Positions 26,271 to 35,523 of a DNA stretch of 50,143 nt are shown in pieces. The DNA comes from Candidatus Neomarinimicrobiota bacterium. Its GTDB lineage: Bacteria; Fidelibacterota; UBA2242; B5-G15. The position numbers and the translations under genes were made by a program. How positions within the stretch are numbered: position 1 is the stretch's first letter; each line of letters begins with the position of its first letter. The notes beneath the pieces were generated by a model. The model was not told the origin of the DNA, did not search any database, and was given only the letters and a program-made list of their open reading frames with translations. The stretch is taken from assembly GCA_017656425.1 (NCBI GenBank), contig JACDNV010000015.1, positions 1 to 50,143 of the forward strand, written 5' to 3'.

Positions 26271-29200
26271 ATGTTTTTATCAAGGTTATCAATAAAAAGG
26301 GGAATAACATTTACGATGATCTATTTAATCCTTGTGGGATTTGGTATATTTGGTTTATCTCAATTAAAGCTTGATCTTTATCCAAATATTCAGTTTCCCG
26401 TTATAGCTGTATTTTCTAACTACCCAGGCGTCGGACCTGAGGATATAGAAAATTCAATAACAAAACCTCTTGAAAGGGCAGTGATATCAGTGGAAAATAT
26501 CAGGCATGTTACAAGTTATAGTTCATCAGGCAGTTCAGTTTTGCTACTGGAGTTTGACTGGGGAACTGACATGAAAAAAGCTGAAAATGATGTAAGGAAG
26601 AGTATTGATTTAATAAGAGATTATTTACCTGAAGAAGCAGCAGAGCCAGTTTCCTTTACATTTGATCCCAGTATGATGCCTATTCAATTTATAACACTAA
26701 GTTCGGATAGATTGGGTGAGGCAGAATTGAAGCAAGTAGCTGATGAGCAGATATCTCCGAGACTGGAAAGGATTCCTGGGGTTGCATCAGCTGATGTTCG
26801 CGGAGGATTAGAAAGAGAGATAAAAATACTCTTTAATCCCAATAAAATGGCGGCTATTGGAATATCGGTTCAGAACTTGATACAAAGATTGCAAATGGAA
26901 AATCTGCAAATTCCTGCGGGGATAATAGACAATGAAGAACTGGAGTATACAGTAAGAGCATACGGAGAATATACTGATATTAAGCAAATAGAAAATACCG
27001 TTATTGGTTACAAAGAAGGAAAGCCAATTTATCTTAAAGAAGTGGCTACAATTATCGATGGTTATAAAGAAAAAAGAGCTGTAGTTAGAAATAATGGAGT
27101 TAATGCGGTTACATTGATAATAAGAAAACAATCTGATGCTAATACAGTTCAAACAGCACGCCGTGTGCGGAAAGAATTGCCACAGATTATGTCTCTTGTG
27201 GGGGGTAATATAAAATACAGTATTATTTTTGATTCATCAAAATTTATAACCAGGTCCATAAGTAATCTTGCTTCTACCGCCATTCAAGCTTTTATTTTAG
27301 CATTTATTGTAATTCTATTCTTCTTGAGAAACGTCAGAAGTTCACTTATTGTATCGGTCAGTATTCCAATTTCCCTATTGGTTACTTTCTTCGTTATGAA
27401 CCAGGCTGGAATTACTCTTAATATAATTTCAATGGCAGGTCTTGCCCTTGCAATAGGTATGCTTGTGGATAATTCAATTGTTGTACTGGAGAATATTTTT
27501 AGGCATAGGGAGTACGGTAAAGACGCTTTTGTAGCAGCTGATGATGGAGCAAGTGAAGTAGCAAATGCAATTATAGCTTCAACGCTTACAACACTGGCTA
27601 TTTTTATCCCGATATTATTTGTGCCCGGTATTGCAGGTGTTATGTTCAAAGATATGGTGGTCACAATAGTTTTGTCATTGACTACCTCGCTATTAGTAGC
27701 CCTTACTCTTATTCCTCTTCTATCAAGTAGATTGCTTAGAGTTGGGATCAGGCAAGCAAGAGTTAAGACTATGAAGAAATTAAATAACTCTATCGAAAAT
27801 TTTCTTTCATTTATTGAGAGAAAAAATGTAGAGATTCTTGATTATTTCATGGTGAGAAAAAAAATATTTCTTGCGGGCATATTGGTTCTTTTTGTCGTAA
27901 CAATGTTTTTAACTCGCTTTCTGGGAGGTGAATTCTTACCGAAAACTGATCAATCCGAACTTGAGATTACTATCGAAAGAGAGCCGGGTGTATCTCTTAC
28001 ATCCATGGATAAAACGGTAAGAGAAATAGAAAAAATGATACGAGATGAGGTTCCTGAAGCTAAAAATATATATGTAAGTTTTGGATCTCGAGAGGGCATA
28101 GCGTCAGTCTTTGGTTCTAATTCATCAAATGAAGGTGAAATAAGAATTGACCTTCCAGACGTGAGAGAAAGAGATAGGTCTGTATTTGAAATAAGTAATG
28201 TTTTAAGAGAAAAACTTTCAAGATTCCCCGGGCTAAAATTTAATTTTTCTGAAGGAATGAATATGTTTGGGACAGCTGGTGATATCCAAGTCAAAATCTT
28301 TGGCTACAATCGGCGGATAGCAGAAGCATTGGCAAATAAAATTGAAGAGGAAATCAAAACTATTCCAGGGGTTGTTGATGTAACGAAGAGTTTCAAAATT
28401 CCAAAGCCTGAGTACAAAATTGTCTTCGATAGAGAAAAGATTTACTCAATGGGATTAAGTGTATTTCAGATTTCTTCGATCATAGAGGCGCAGCTTAAAG
28501 GAAAAGTTGCAACTCTTTATAGAGAAGGAGGTAGGGAATATGATGTTACCGTACAGGCAGATGAAAATTTTAGAAATACCAAAAGCGATATAGAGAATAT
28601 TTATATACCGACATTGACCGGAGCTCAAATTCCACTGAAAAGCGTGGCACGAGTTATACTTTCTGATGCTCCACAGCAAATTATAAGAGAGGACCAGGAA
28701 AGAATGGTTACTGTCAATTGTGACGTTTCTGGAAGAGACCTTCAGTCCGTTGTATCTGATATTAAAAAAGTATTGAGGAGGATACCTTTCCCAAGGGATT
28801 TTAGGTATGAAATTGGAGGTACAGCTAAAGATCAGCAAGAATCATTTTTCTATCTTGGCATAGCTCTTCTTGGTGCTATAATACTTGTTTATATGGTTAT
28901 GGCTTCTCAATTTGAATCATTAATCGATCCATTTATAATAATGTTTACAGTACCACTTGCAATGATGGGGGTTGTATGGTTTCTACTTATTACGGGTACT
29001 ACATTGAGTATAACCGCATTAATTGGATGTGTGCTTCTTGTAGGTATTGTTGTTAACAACGGTATAGTTTTAATTGATTATATAAATCAGCAAAGGGAAA
29101 AACATGGTAAAGGTCTCTGGGAAGCAGTGTTGATAGGTGCGAAAAGGAGAATGAGACCAATTCTTATGACTGCTATGACTACAATTCTTTCGATGATTCC

Positions 29201-29420
29201 TCTCTCTTTGAAACTGGGCTCAGGCGCAGAGATATGGGCACCGCTTGCAAGGGCAGTAATTGGTGGATTGACGGTTTCTACTTTTCTCACTTTGATAATG
29301 GTTCCACTTATTTATTTGTATTTTGAACAGATATCACTAAAAAGAAAAGTAAAAAAAGGATTAGCAGATCGTTCAGAACTTGAAAGACCAGAGAACCTTG
29401 ATATAGATATGATCAAATAA
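26271..29420 (+). CDS. RND efflux transporter, inner-membrane permease
   Basis: 1049 residues from the ATG at 26271 (GAGGTG upstream; overlapping upstream GTG is less likely). The AcrB-like fold has twelve membrane helices in two halves. Features: LKLDLYPNIQFPVIAVFSNY near the N-terminus, GLALAIGMLVDNSIVVLENI in helix 4 with one Asp of the usual Asp pair (the second is Asn), and MVMASQFESLIDPFIIMFT with GIVVNNGIVLIDYINQQR in the second half. It is driven by proton or ion gradient; the substrate is unknown. It is the last gene of the TetR-TolC-adaptor-pump operon. Confidence 0.95.
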   Translation: MFLSRLSIKRGITFTMIYLILVGFGIFGLSQLKLDLYPNIQFPVIAVFSNYPGVGPEDIENSITKPLERAVISVENIRHVTSYSSSGSSVLLLEFDWGTDMKKAENDVRKSIDLIRDYLPEEAAEPVSFTFDPSMMPIQFITLSSDRLGEAELKQVADEQISPRLERIPGVASADVRGGLEREIKILFNPNKMAAIGISVQNLIQRLQMENLQIPAGIIDNEELEYTVRAYGEYTDIKQIENTVIGYKEGKPIYLKEVATIIDGYKEKRAVVRNNGVNAVTLIIRKQSDANTVQTARRVRKELPQIMSLVGGNIKYSIIFDSSKFITRSISNLASTAIQAFILAFIVILFFLRNVRSSLIVSVSIPISLLVTFFVMNQAGITLNIISMAGLALAIGMLVDNSIVVLENIFRHREYGKDAFVAADDGASEVANAIIASTLTTLAIFIPILFVPGIAGVMFKDMVVTIVLSLTTSLLVALTLIPLLSSRLLRVGIRQARVKTMKKLNNSIENFLSFIERKNVEILDYFMVRKKIFLAGILVLFVVTMFLTRFLGGEFLPKTDQSELEITIEREPGVSLTSMDKTVREIEKMIRDEVPEAKNIYVSFGSREGIASVFGSNSSNEGEIRIDLPDVRERDRSVFEISNVLREKLSRFPGLKFNFSEGMNMFGTAGDIQVKIFGYNRRIAEALANKIEEEIKTIPGVVDVTKSFKIPKPEYKIVFDREKIYSMGLSVFQISSIIEAQLKGKVATLYREGGREYDVTVQADENFRNTKSDIENIYIPTLTGAQIPLKSVARVILSDAPQQIIREDQERMVTVNCDVSGRDLQSVVSDIKKVLRRIPFPRDFRYEIGGTAKDQQESFFYLGIALLGAIILVYMVMASQFESLIDPFIIMFTVPLAMMGVVWFLLITGTTLSITALIGCVLLVGIVVNNGIVLIDYINQQREKHGKGLWEAVLIGAKRRMRPILMTAMTTILSMIPLSLKLGSGAEIWAPLARAVIGGLTVSTFLTLIMVPLIYLYFEQISLKRKVKKGLADRSELERPENLDIDMIK

Positions 29421-29474
29421 ATGACAAATATTGCTTTAGTATTTAAGTATAGTTCTATTATTGAATAGTTTATT

Positions 29475-30335
29475 AAGAGTCTAATTCTTTTTTGTGTAAA
29501 AACTCTCATATCAGACATAAAAAATCAAACTTATTCAAAATGGATGGTTTATTATAATAAAATTTTAATCCAATCTCTTCCATTTTTAGCTACATCAACA
29601 TAAGCACGAAATAATATTATTTACAGAACTGCATACGAATGGAATATGGCTTTGGATCTGGTAACTTTGCGGAAAGCTTTATGGATAGCTTTTATGGAAT
29701 TGGTGATATAGATCAGTTTTCGAATATCAGGTGAATATTCAAAGCAGTTAGAAAGTTTCCACTTGCTTTTCCATGAATTAATAACTAATTGATATCGTTT
29801 TTCACCTCTGTTTTCCAGTTGCAAAAGGGCATCTTATGGCGCTGTAGGTGTAGATGTTTTATAAACTTTTCTTAAATCGTTTATAAATTCCTTTTGCTCT
29901 TTGTAGAAAATGTATATCAAACTATTTTGAATTAAGTATATAACATGAATCCCGACATGCATTTGTGGGAATATACTTTTAATTGCATCGGGGAAACCTT
30001 TTAGACCATCTATGCAGGATATAAGGATATCATCAACATCGTATTTCTATAATTCAGCAAGTGCTGATAGCCAGAAATGAATTCCTTCGCTTTCCCCTAT
30101 CTATTATCAGGCATATCCTTATAGCCATGACTATCAATACCCAAATGAGTAGAGACGGCACGAATCTGTACTTTCCCTTCATTACGAACTTTGTAATTAA
30201 TTGCATATAAATAGGTAATTACATATATTATCTCTAAAAGATAATCCTACCAATATTTAAATTCATGGATTACACCTTCTGTGAACCTTCTAATAAAGAT
30301 AGATGATATTTACAATCTGTAAAGCTTATGCAAAT
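29475..30335 (-). pseudogene. IS256-family transposase relic A (5' truncated, many stops)
   Basis: The minus strand reads as decayed IS256 transposase: ISSIFIRRFTEGVIHEFKYW, then VITYLYAINYKVRNEGKV, then DDILISCIDGLKGFPDAIKS, MHVGIHVIYLIQNSL, and WKSKWKLSNCFEYSPDIRKL. The end is IYITNSIKAIHKAFRKVTRS. Stops and shifts interrupt the frame. A terminal repeat-like sequence (GAGTCT..TTTTTTGTGTAAA) lies near 29475-29500, similar to the end at 49208. It has no micro-hairpin insert at the site corresponding to 49832 (junction 30258/30259). Confidence 0.85.
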
Positions 30336-31065
30336 ACTATTGTATATATAACGGTTATTTTTGAAAATAAAAACGTGCGTTCTGCAGTTTATGGGAATTT
30401 AAAAAATCTTTCTCGGCTATTTCATGCAGACTTCGTTGCATCTAGAGAGTAGGGTGGCTTTAATGATTTTCGAGGAGTAGGTTATTTTTCAAGCATGCTG
30501 AACGTTTGCCTTGTTGGAGCGGATGTAATTGTCAAGAAGATCACTACTCCATTGAGGTACTCGGGTAGGTTGTGGAGGTAGGAGGAAGCAGTGAAATAGG
30601 TAAGCTCATAAGAGAAGCAAGGAAAGATGTCGATTCTATTAGTGGAATTGTTGAATTTGAGATTGAAAATGTTCCTGTAGGTTTAGGTGAACCTTATTTT
30701 GATTCAGTAGTGTCTCTTCTGAACCAAACTGTTTTTGGTATTCCAGGGATTAAGGGAATTGAATTTGGAATCGGGTTCATGGCTGACTAGATAATGGGTA
30801 ATAAATATAATAAGGTGGGATAATAAATGGTAATTCAGTGTTCTTTTTAGTAGCTGTAAAACCGACAACGAGCATTTTAAAAAATCAGAAAGCGATAAAT
30901 CTGTAAACTGGTAAAGAGGAAGAAATTTCTGTTTAAGAGAGACAAGATTTATATATTGCATTTAGATTTCCTGTTATATTTGAGATTTTATCAGCAAACG
31001 TTTACACTTATTTGATGCTGATTGAACAGAGAATGGCGAGGGTATTTGGAAAAGGAGGCGTAGAT
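30336..31065 (+). pseudogene. aroC: Chorismate synthase relic (aroC)
   Basis: The plus strand carries a decayed chorismate synthase in several frames: FENKNVRSAVYG, then LFHADFVASRE, GGFNDFRGVGYFSSMLN, EVGGSSEIGKLIREARKD, VDSISGIVEFEIENVPVG and LGEPYFDSVVSLLNQTVFG. The rest is IPGIKGIEFGIGFMAD, then VAVKPTTSILKNQKAINL and FRFPVIFEILSANVYTYLML. These match consecutive family motifs in order. Several stops (for example TAG at about 30787) and shifts make it non-functional. The N-terminal quarter is missing, replaced by IS256 relic A. The function (last step to chorismate) must be supplied elsewhere or lost. Confidence 0.8.
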
Positions 31066-31449
31066 ATAGAAATTTTTGTGATTTGAAGCTTAATATTTAT
31101 GAGTAGTCATCCAGAGAGTATAATTAAATTGCTTATTACTCTTGGGGCACACTTTTTGTCTTGTCGCTCGTTTTTGCGGTCTGTATAAGGGGACAGGATA
31201 CTCCATGGACAACATTTAAAAAATTTTTACTATTTACTAATAATAAAAGGATTGTTGTCTTAGGATAATTATTTGATTGTGGAGGTTTTGCTCAATTCTC
31301 ATTTTTTAAAGCAGATCGAAAGAATAAATTCGCAACTGTTATACATTACCCACATTATCCGCGCTAAGAATCATGAAGAAATAAAACGATTTTTGAAAAG
31401 GTTGATTGAGAAAAATATGTGATTTCATAGAGATAATAATTTTATCTAA
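31066..31449. other. Decayed intergenic stretch, no gene supported
   Basis: 384 nt between the aroC and aroA-like relics. Short plus-strand open pieces exist (for example FLKQIERINSQLLYITHIIR and NHEEIKRFLKRLIEKNM) with interspersed stops, so this may be the relic of another aromatic-pathway gene. No family could be assigned. Confidence 0.4.
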
Positions 31450-31737
31450 ATGTATATATCTCTGTCACGGGGCATGTTATCGTGGTTTATAATCACTATC
31501 CGTTCCCAGGTACCTAAAATTAGCCTTTTATTTACGAAGGAAAAGTTGATTGATGGTCTAGTTTTTCGAGCAGTTCTCTCATGTCTTCTACAAGAGCGGA
31601 CTCGCATCGACAGTTTAATACTTGCGGTTGAGCCAATAGCGGAGATCCAAGTGAGACCACTGGTTATTTTGGAATTTGAGATGATATCTTACACTTTTTC
31701 TCTAATATCGATGTTATGGCTGAAACTTTTTGTTTAA
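31450..31737 (+). pseudogene. Possible relic of EPSP synthase (aroA) N-terminal region
   Basis: A 95-codon frame contains GLVFRAVLSCLLQERTRIDS followed by LILAVEPIAEIQVRPL. This resembles the EPSP synthase start (S-x-S-x-R-A-L-L-x-x-A-L-x-x-G-x-x-x-I, then a DP/EDP region), though key residues such as the Lys-Ser pair are changed. Its place after aroC favours a decayed aromatic-pathway cluster. The resemblance is weak. Confidence 0.35.
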
Positions 31738-31831
31738 AGGACTATTTCTTTACAATGTGTTGTCATACTTTTTGCTTCTTATCTAAGAATGGAGAAATAT
31801 GGAAAATTTTTTTAGAAAGGTAACAAAAGTA

Positions 31832-31886
31832 TTGACAAAGTTATATGCAAATTTTATATTTCATACGTTGTATGGAAACGTTTGCA
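31832..31886 (+). promoter_or_regulatory. Promoter with LacI-family-type operator
   Basis: TTGACA (31832-31837), exactly 17 nt, TATATT (31855-31860): a near-consensus promoter. The palindrome TGGAAACGTTTGCA (31873-31886) sits where transcription would start and fits the LacI/CcpA-type consensus TGNAAACGNTTNCA. No LacI gene lies in the window. The first downstream gene is the LamG protein at 32396, so sugar-responsive control of the carbohydrate locus is inferred. Confidence 0.6.
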
Positions 31887-32395
31887 ATTTAGAAGAAAAA
31901 AGTTATCGATTAGAGGGTTGAGCTACGCTAGGTTCTAATAATAACAAGAGTTCGTTGGTTTTTTGAGTTTTTTGATAAACTTTTGGTTGTAGTTTTTTCC
32001 ATGTCTTCCCGGACTAAGTAGACCAGAAGTCTATATAAAGCAAATAATGTGCAACTCTTTCATATGTTTTGACGGGAACCTTAGTAACAAATATGATGAT
32101 GCAGGTGGTAGCTATTTTGCTGGGGAGATGAGTTAAAATTTATTTTGGGATAGAGCATTAATTTCATTCAGTATTTAAGAGATGGTATTAATTTTAAATC
32201 AACTCTTTTCAATGCTGAATTCTGCGAAAGTTCGCTTTGTACTTTGGAATTGATAAAGAAAGTTTTATTTTATCTAATAAGTGTCTTTGGCATAGTGAGT
32301 TATGTTTTTTTAGTTAATGCTGACATTTGGATAAAGCATGTAAATCTATTGGGAAATAGATAATTGAATATTTAATTAAAAAAAAGGAGGTAATC
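31887..32395 (+). other. About 500-nt leader or decayed region before the carbohydrate locus
   Basis: No gene or convincing structure is visible between the operator and the LamG gene. There are stops in all frames, and a short open piece reads FDGNLSNKYDDAGGSYFAGE. It may be a long 5' leader or decayed coding DNA. The last bases hold a strong AAAGGAGG ribosome site. Confidence 0.4.
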
Positions 32396-35300
32396 ATGAA
32401 GGTGTTGGTTAGTTTTTCTAGGTGTTTTTTCCCAATCTTTTTCTTTGTTGTATTGGTGTCGACAAATGTTTTAATTGCTCAGGAGTCGTTCTTACAACCT
32501 TATACGGTTGATGAACATACTGTTGTGTTATTGCATTTTGATGGGAATTTAGTGAATGAGTCAGATAAGGCATCGGATGCAACCGGCTTCGGAAATTATA
32601 ACTTTATTCCTAATGATGAGCTATCAGGTTTTGGGCAATGCGTATGGTTTGACAATGATTCACGATCGGATTCTTCTTATATTATTATACCGGATACTGT
32701 AACTTTGGACTTAGATACTAGTTGGACAGTAGAATGCTGGGTTAAGGTTTTATCTTTTGGTACTCAAGCGGGCGATTGGCATATTTACCCTAAAGTAGTT
32801 AGTAAGCCCTCTAACTGGTGGTTAGGTATAAATGGTGCTTCAGGAACATTTAATGTACAATCAGGATATGAGACTGATATGACTGTTTGGCATGATGTTT
32901 TTACACAAAATGAAATTATTGAAACAGAGGTGTGGTATCATATCGCCGCTATATTGGACGTTGATAACAAAGTTTATACAGTTATAGTGCATGATAGGGA
33001 TGGTAATTTAGTTGCTTATAACTCTTCATACATACCTGAGGTAGCAATTATCCCCAGAACTACGAGTGATCCAGTCCAAATAGGTGTTTGTTTATGGTGG
33101 CCTGATACTTGGCTTAATGGATTAGTAGATGAAGTAAGAATTAGTAATTGTGTACGTAAATTTGACATCCCGCCAGAAATAGTATCATATCCTACCGTGA
33201 GACATGTTGATGAGAATGTCCCAATTGATATAACTATCCAATTGGCTTCCATATCATCATGGGAATATACGAATGTTGAATTACACTATGCTCCAGTTGC
33301 TGAAACTGATGTTGAAAATTTTAATGTAGTAGAAATGAGTTCGACAGATAATGTAAACTTTACTGGAACAATTCCAGCACAGGATGCTGGTACATCGCTT
33401 AAATATTTTATTACTGTTGAAAATACTGATGGTGAAGTTGCAAATAGTATGTTAATGGCTGAAGAGAGTGATACCGCATTTTTTGGAATAGCCGTTGGTT
33501 ATAAAAATTCTTTGGTTTTAGATATGGATTTTGAACAAAATTTAGAGGATGCTACCGGTTTAAATACTGTGGTAGCTACCGGACCGGCGGTCTACTCTGA
33601 TGATGCTAAAGTAGGAAATTACTCTATTCATTTTACTCCAGTTCCTGTTGGAGAAAATGATACATTAGTTTCCATGTTAAAAATTGAAAAGCCTGCTCCT
33701 TTTCTTGCATTTAGTGATGGCTATACAATGGAAATGTGGGTAAAGCCTGATACTGTTTTCCCTTGGGCCGCATTTCTGGGAAAATACCCTGAATACTATA
33801 ATGATGATAACGATTGGAAATTCAATTATCGCTTGTATTTTGATGGTAGACATCTGAATAAATTGAATATAGAAAATTATCATTGCAATACTGTTTGGCA
33901 TAGAGTATATATAGATGATTATGTTCTGGAACCTGACCAGTGGTACAAGATCGTGGCACAATACTCTGCTGAAAAGAAGATATTGATGATAGAATTGTAT
34001 GACGAAGAAGGAAATCTTATTTCAGAAAACTGGGAACCCACAGAAGAATATCCTCTGATGGTACGAGCGGGTGATTTTACTATTGGTGGTGATACATATG
34101 ATTATATGGCAGATGTGAGGTTTCAAGGTAAAATGGATGGGCTTAAGGTTTATAATTATGCAAAAGCTTTACCGCCGTCCTTGGTATCATCCCCTCCTCC
34201 GAGAATAGCAAAGGTTAGTCCGAACGAGAGTGAGGTAATTCAGGTTGATATCGACAATTCGATTAGTACGAAATTGTTTTATTCAGTTAATGGTGGCGAA
34301 GAAATTGTTATAAATATGGAGAAGACTGGTGACTTTACTTATTCTGGAACTATTCCAGGACAGTCTAAGGGTAGTATAGTGGAATATTATATAGTTGCTG
34401 AGAACGATGTAGGAAAAAAGATGAGGCTCCCTGGTTCTGGAAACTACATATTGAAATACATGGAAGATGAGGGTCTTGTCCTACACCTGGATTTTGAACA
34501 AGGGACTGGAACTCCATTAGATAATTCTGATTATAATAATGAGATTTCAGTTTTTGGGGATATTAGCTATTCTGAAGATGCTTTTTCAGGTAATTATTCT
34601 TTGTACTATGGTAGTGAAGGCGGCTATATAAGGATAAATCCTCCTGCCCCTTTTGTAATTAATAATGAGATGACACTTGAGATTAGTTTTAACGCTGATG
34701 AAATCCCGATAGGGGGTACAGATCTTATTGCAAAGTATCCTGATCCGCCAAGTTGGGAGTTTGGATTTAGGGTATCTTTTCAAGCTGATGGAAAATTATT
34801 CCCAGAAATATATCTGGTTGCAGATACTATAGGAGTAGCTGATAGAAGATGGACAAGTTTGTTTTTGAAAAATGATACCAGGATTGTTCCGGGGCAATGG
34901 TATACATTTATTATGGATGTCGGGAAAGATTCTGCATACGTAAGACTGTTAGATGATGCGGGTAATGTTATTGATCAGAGTGAGAAAATTAGTGTAGCTG
35001 GTCAACATTTGAATCCTGTTGCTGGCATGTTAGCAATAGGACGATCATGGGAAGAAAATCCTCCTCTTTTTAAAGGAAAAATTGATAATATTAAAATATA
35101 CAATTATTCAAAAGCAGAGAAATTAGGAATTGATTTTGAAAATAAAAATTTAATTACGAACTATTACTTGGCACAAAATTATCCGAACCCATTTAATCCG
35201 ACCACGAATATCGAATTTATGATACCCAACACAGAAAACGTTAAATTAGTTATATATAATATTCTTGGTCAGGAGGTGCGTACTTTAGTAAACTCAAAAC

Positions 35301-35434
35301 ATAATGCTGGTAGATATGTATATATTTGGGATGGAAAGGATAATTCTAATAGACCAGTTCCTAGTGGTATATATATTTATAAGTTGGAAACAGCGGCTTA
35401 TAGCAGAACACGTAAGATGGTGTTTATCCGGTAA
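32396..35434 (+). CDS. Secreted surface protein with three LamG/concanavalin-like domains and C-terminal sorting domain
   Basis: 1012 residues, signal peptide ending near VLIAQ. Three LamG-type jellyroll modules are visible at about 40-265, 375-600 and 680-930. Each starts with a VLxLDFEQ/VLLHFDGN strand and contains WTVECWVK, YTMEMWVK or MTLEISFN, and ends in a GKxDxxKxYNYxKA motif. Between them are Fn3/Ig-like spacers, including GTIPAQDAGTSLKYFI and the parallel GTIPGQSKGSIVEYYI. The C-terminus has NYPNPFNPTTNIEFMIP and ends TRKMVFIR, a T9SS/FlgD-like sorting domain. It probably binds extracellular polysaccharide at the cell surface. Confidence 0.82.
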   Translation: MKVLVSFSRCFFPIFFFVVLVSTNVLIAQESFLQPYTVDEHTVVLLHFDGNLVNESDKASDATGFGNYNFIPNDELSGFGQCVWFDNDSRSDSSYIIIPDTVTLDLDTSWTVECWVKVLSFGTQAGDWHIYPKVVSKPSNWWLGINGASGTFNVQSGYETDMTVWHDVFTQNEIIETEVWYHIAAILDVDNKVYTVIVHDRDGNLVAYNSSYIPEVAIIPRTTSDPVQIGVCLWWPDTWLNGLVDEVRISNCVRKFDIPPEIVSYPTVRHVDENVPIDITIQLASISSWEYTNVELHYAPVAETDVENFNVVEMSSTDNVNFTGTIPAQDAGTSLKYFITVENTDGEVANSMLMAEESDTAFFGIAVGYKNSLVLDMDFEQNLEDATGLNTVVATGPAVYSDDAKVGNYSIHFTPVPVGENDTLVSMLKIEKPAPFLAFSDGYTMEMWVKPDTVFPWAAFLGKYPEYYNDDNDWKFNYRLYFDGRHLNKLNIENYHCNTVWHRVYIDDYVLEPDQWYKIVAQYSAEKKILMIELYDEEGNLISENWEPTEEYPLMVRAGDFTIGGDTYDYMADVRFQGKMDGLKVYNYAKALPPSLVSSPPPRIAKVSPNESEVIQVDIDNSISTKLFYSVNGGEEIVINMEKTGDFTYSGTIPGQSKGSIVEYYIVAENDVGKKMRLPGSGNYILKYMEDEGLVLHLDFEQGTGTPLDNSDYNNEISVFGDISYSEDAFSGNYSLYYGSEGGYIRINPPAPFVINNEMTLEISFNADEIPIGGTDLIAKYPDPPSWEFGFRVSFQADGKLFPEIYLVADTIGVADRRWTSLFLKNDTRIVPGQWYTFIMDVGKDSAYVRLLDDAGNVIDQSEKISVAGQHLNPVAGMLAIGRSWEENPPLFKGKIDNIKIYNYSKAEKLGIDFENKNLITNYYLAQNYPNPFNPTTNIEFMIPNTENVKLVIYNILGQEVRTLVNSKHNAGRYVYIWDGKDNSNRPVPSGIYIYKLETAAYSRTRKMVFIR

Positions 35435-35443
35435 ATGAAAGAT

Positions 35444-35481
35444 AGGTGGGGATACTCTATAAAGTTAGAGTATCCCCACCT
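35444..35481. terminator. Perfect 16-bp hairpin between LamG protein and next gene
   Basis: AGGTGGGGATACTCTA (35444-35459), 6-nt loop, exact inverse (35466-35481), 10 nt after the LamG stop and 43 nt before the next start. No U-run follows, so it is more likely an mRNA-stabilising structure, a partial terminator or a protein-binding palindrome than a classical terminator. Confidence 0.6.
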
Positions 35482-35523
35482 GATTACTTATCTCAATTTA
35501 TGATAATAAATGAGGGGTTGAGA

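Noticed and set aside
30993-31006. Second LacI-like palindrome (AGCAAACGTTTACA)
   Set aside because: It lies within the aroC relic where the bases are explained by the coding sequence for SANVYT, and it has no promoter next to it. Likely chance.
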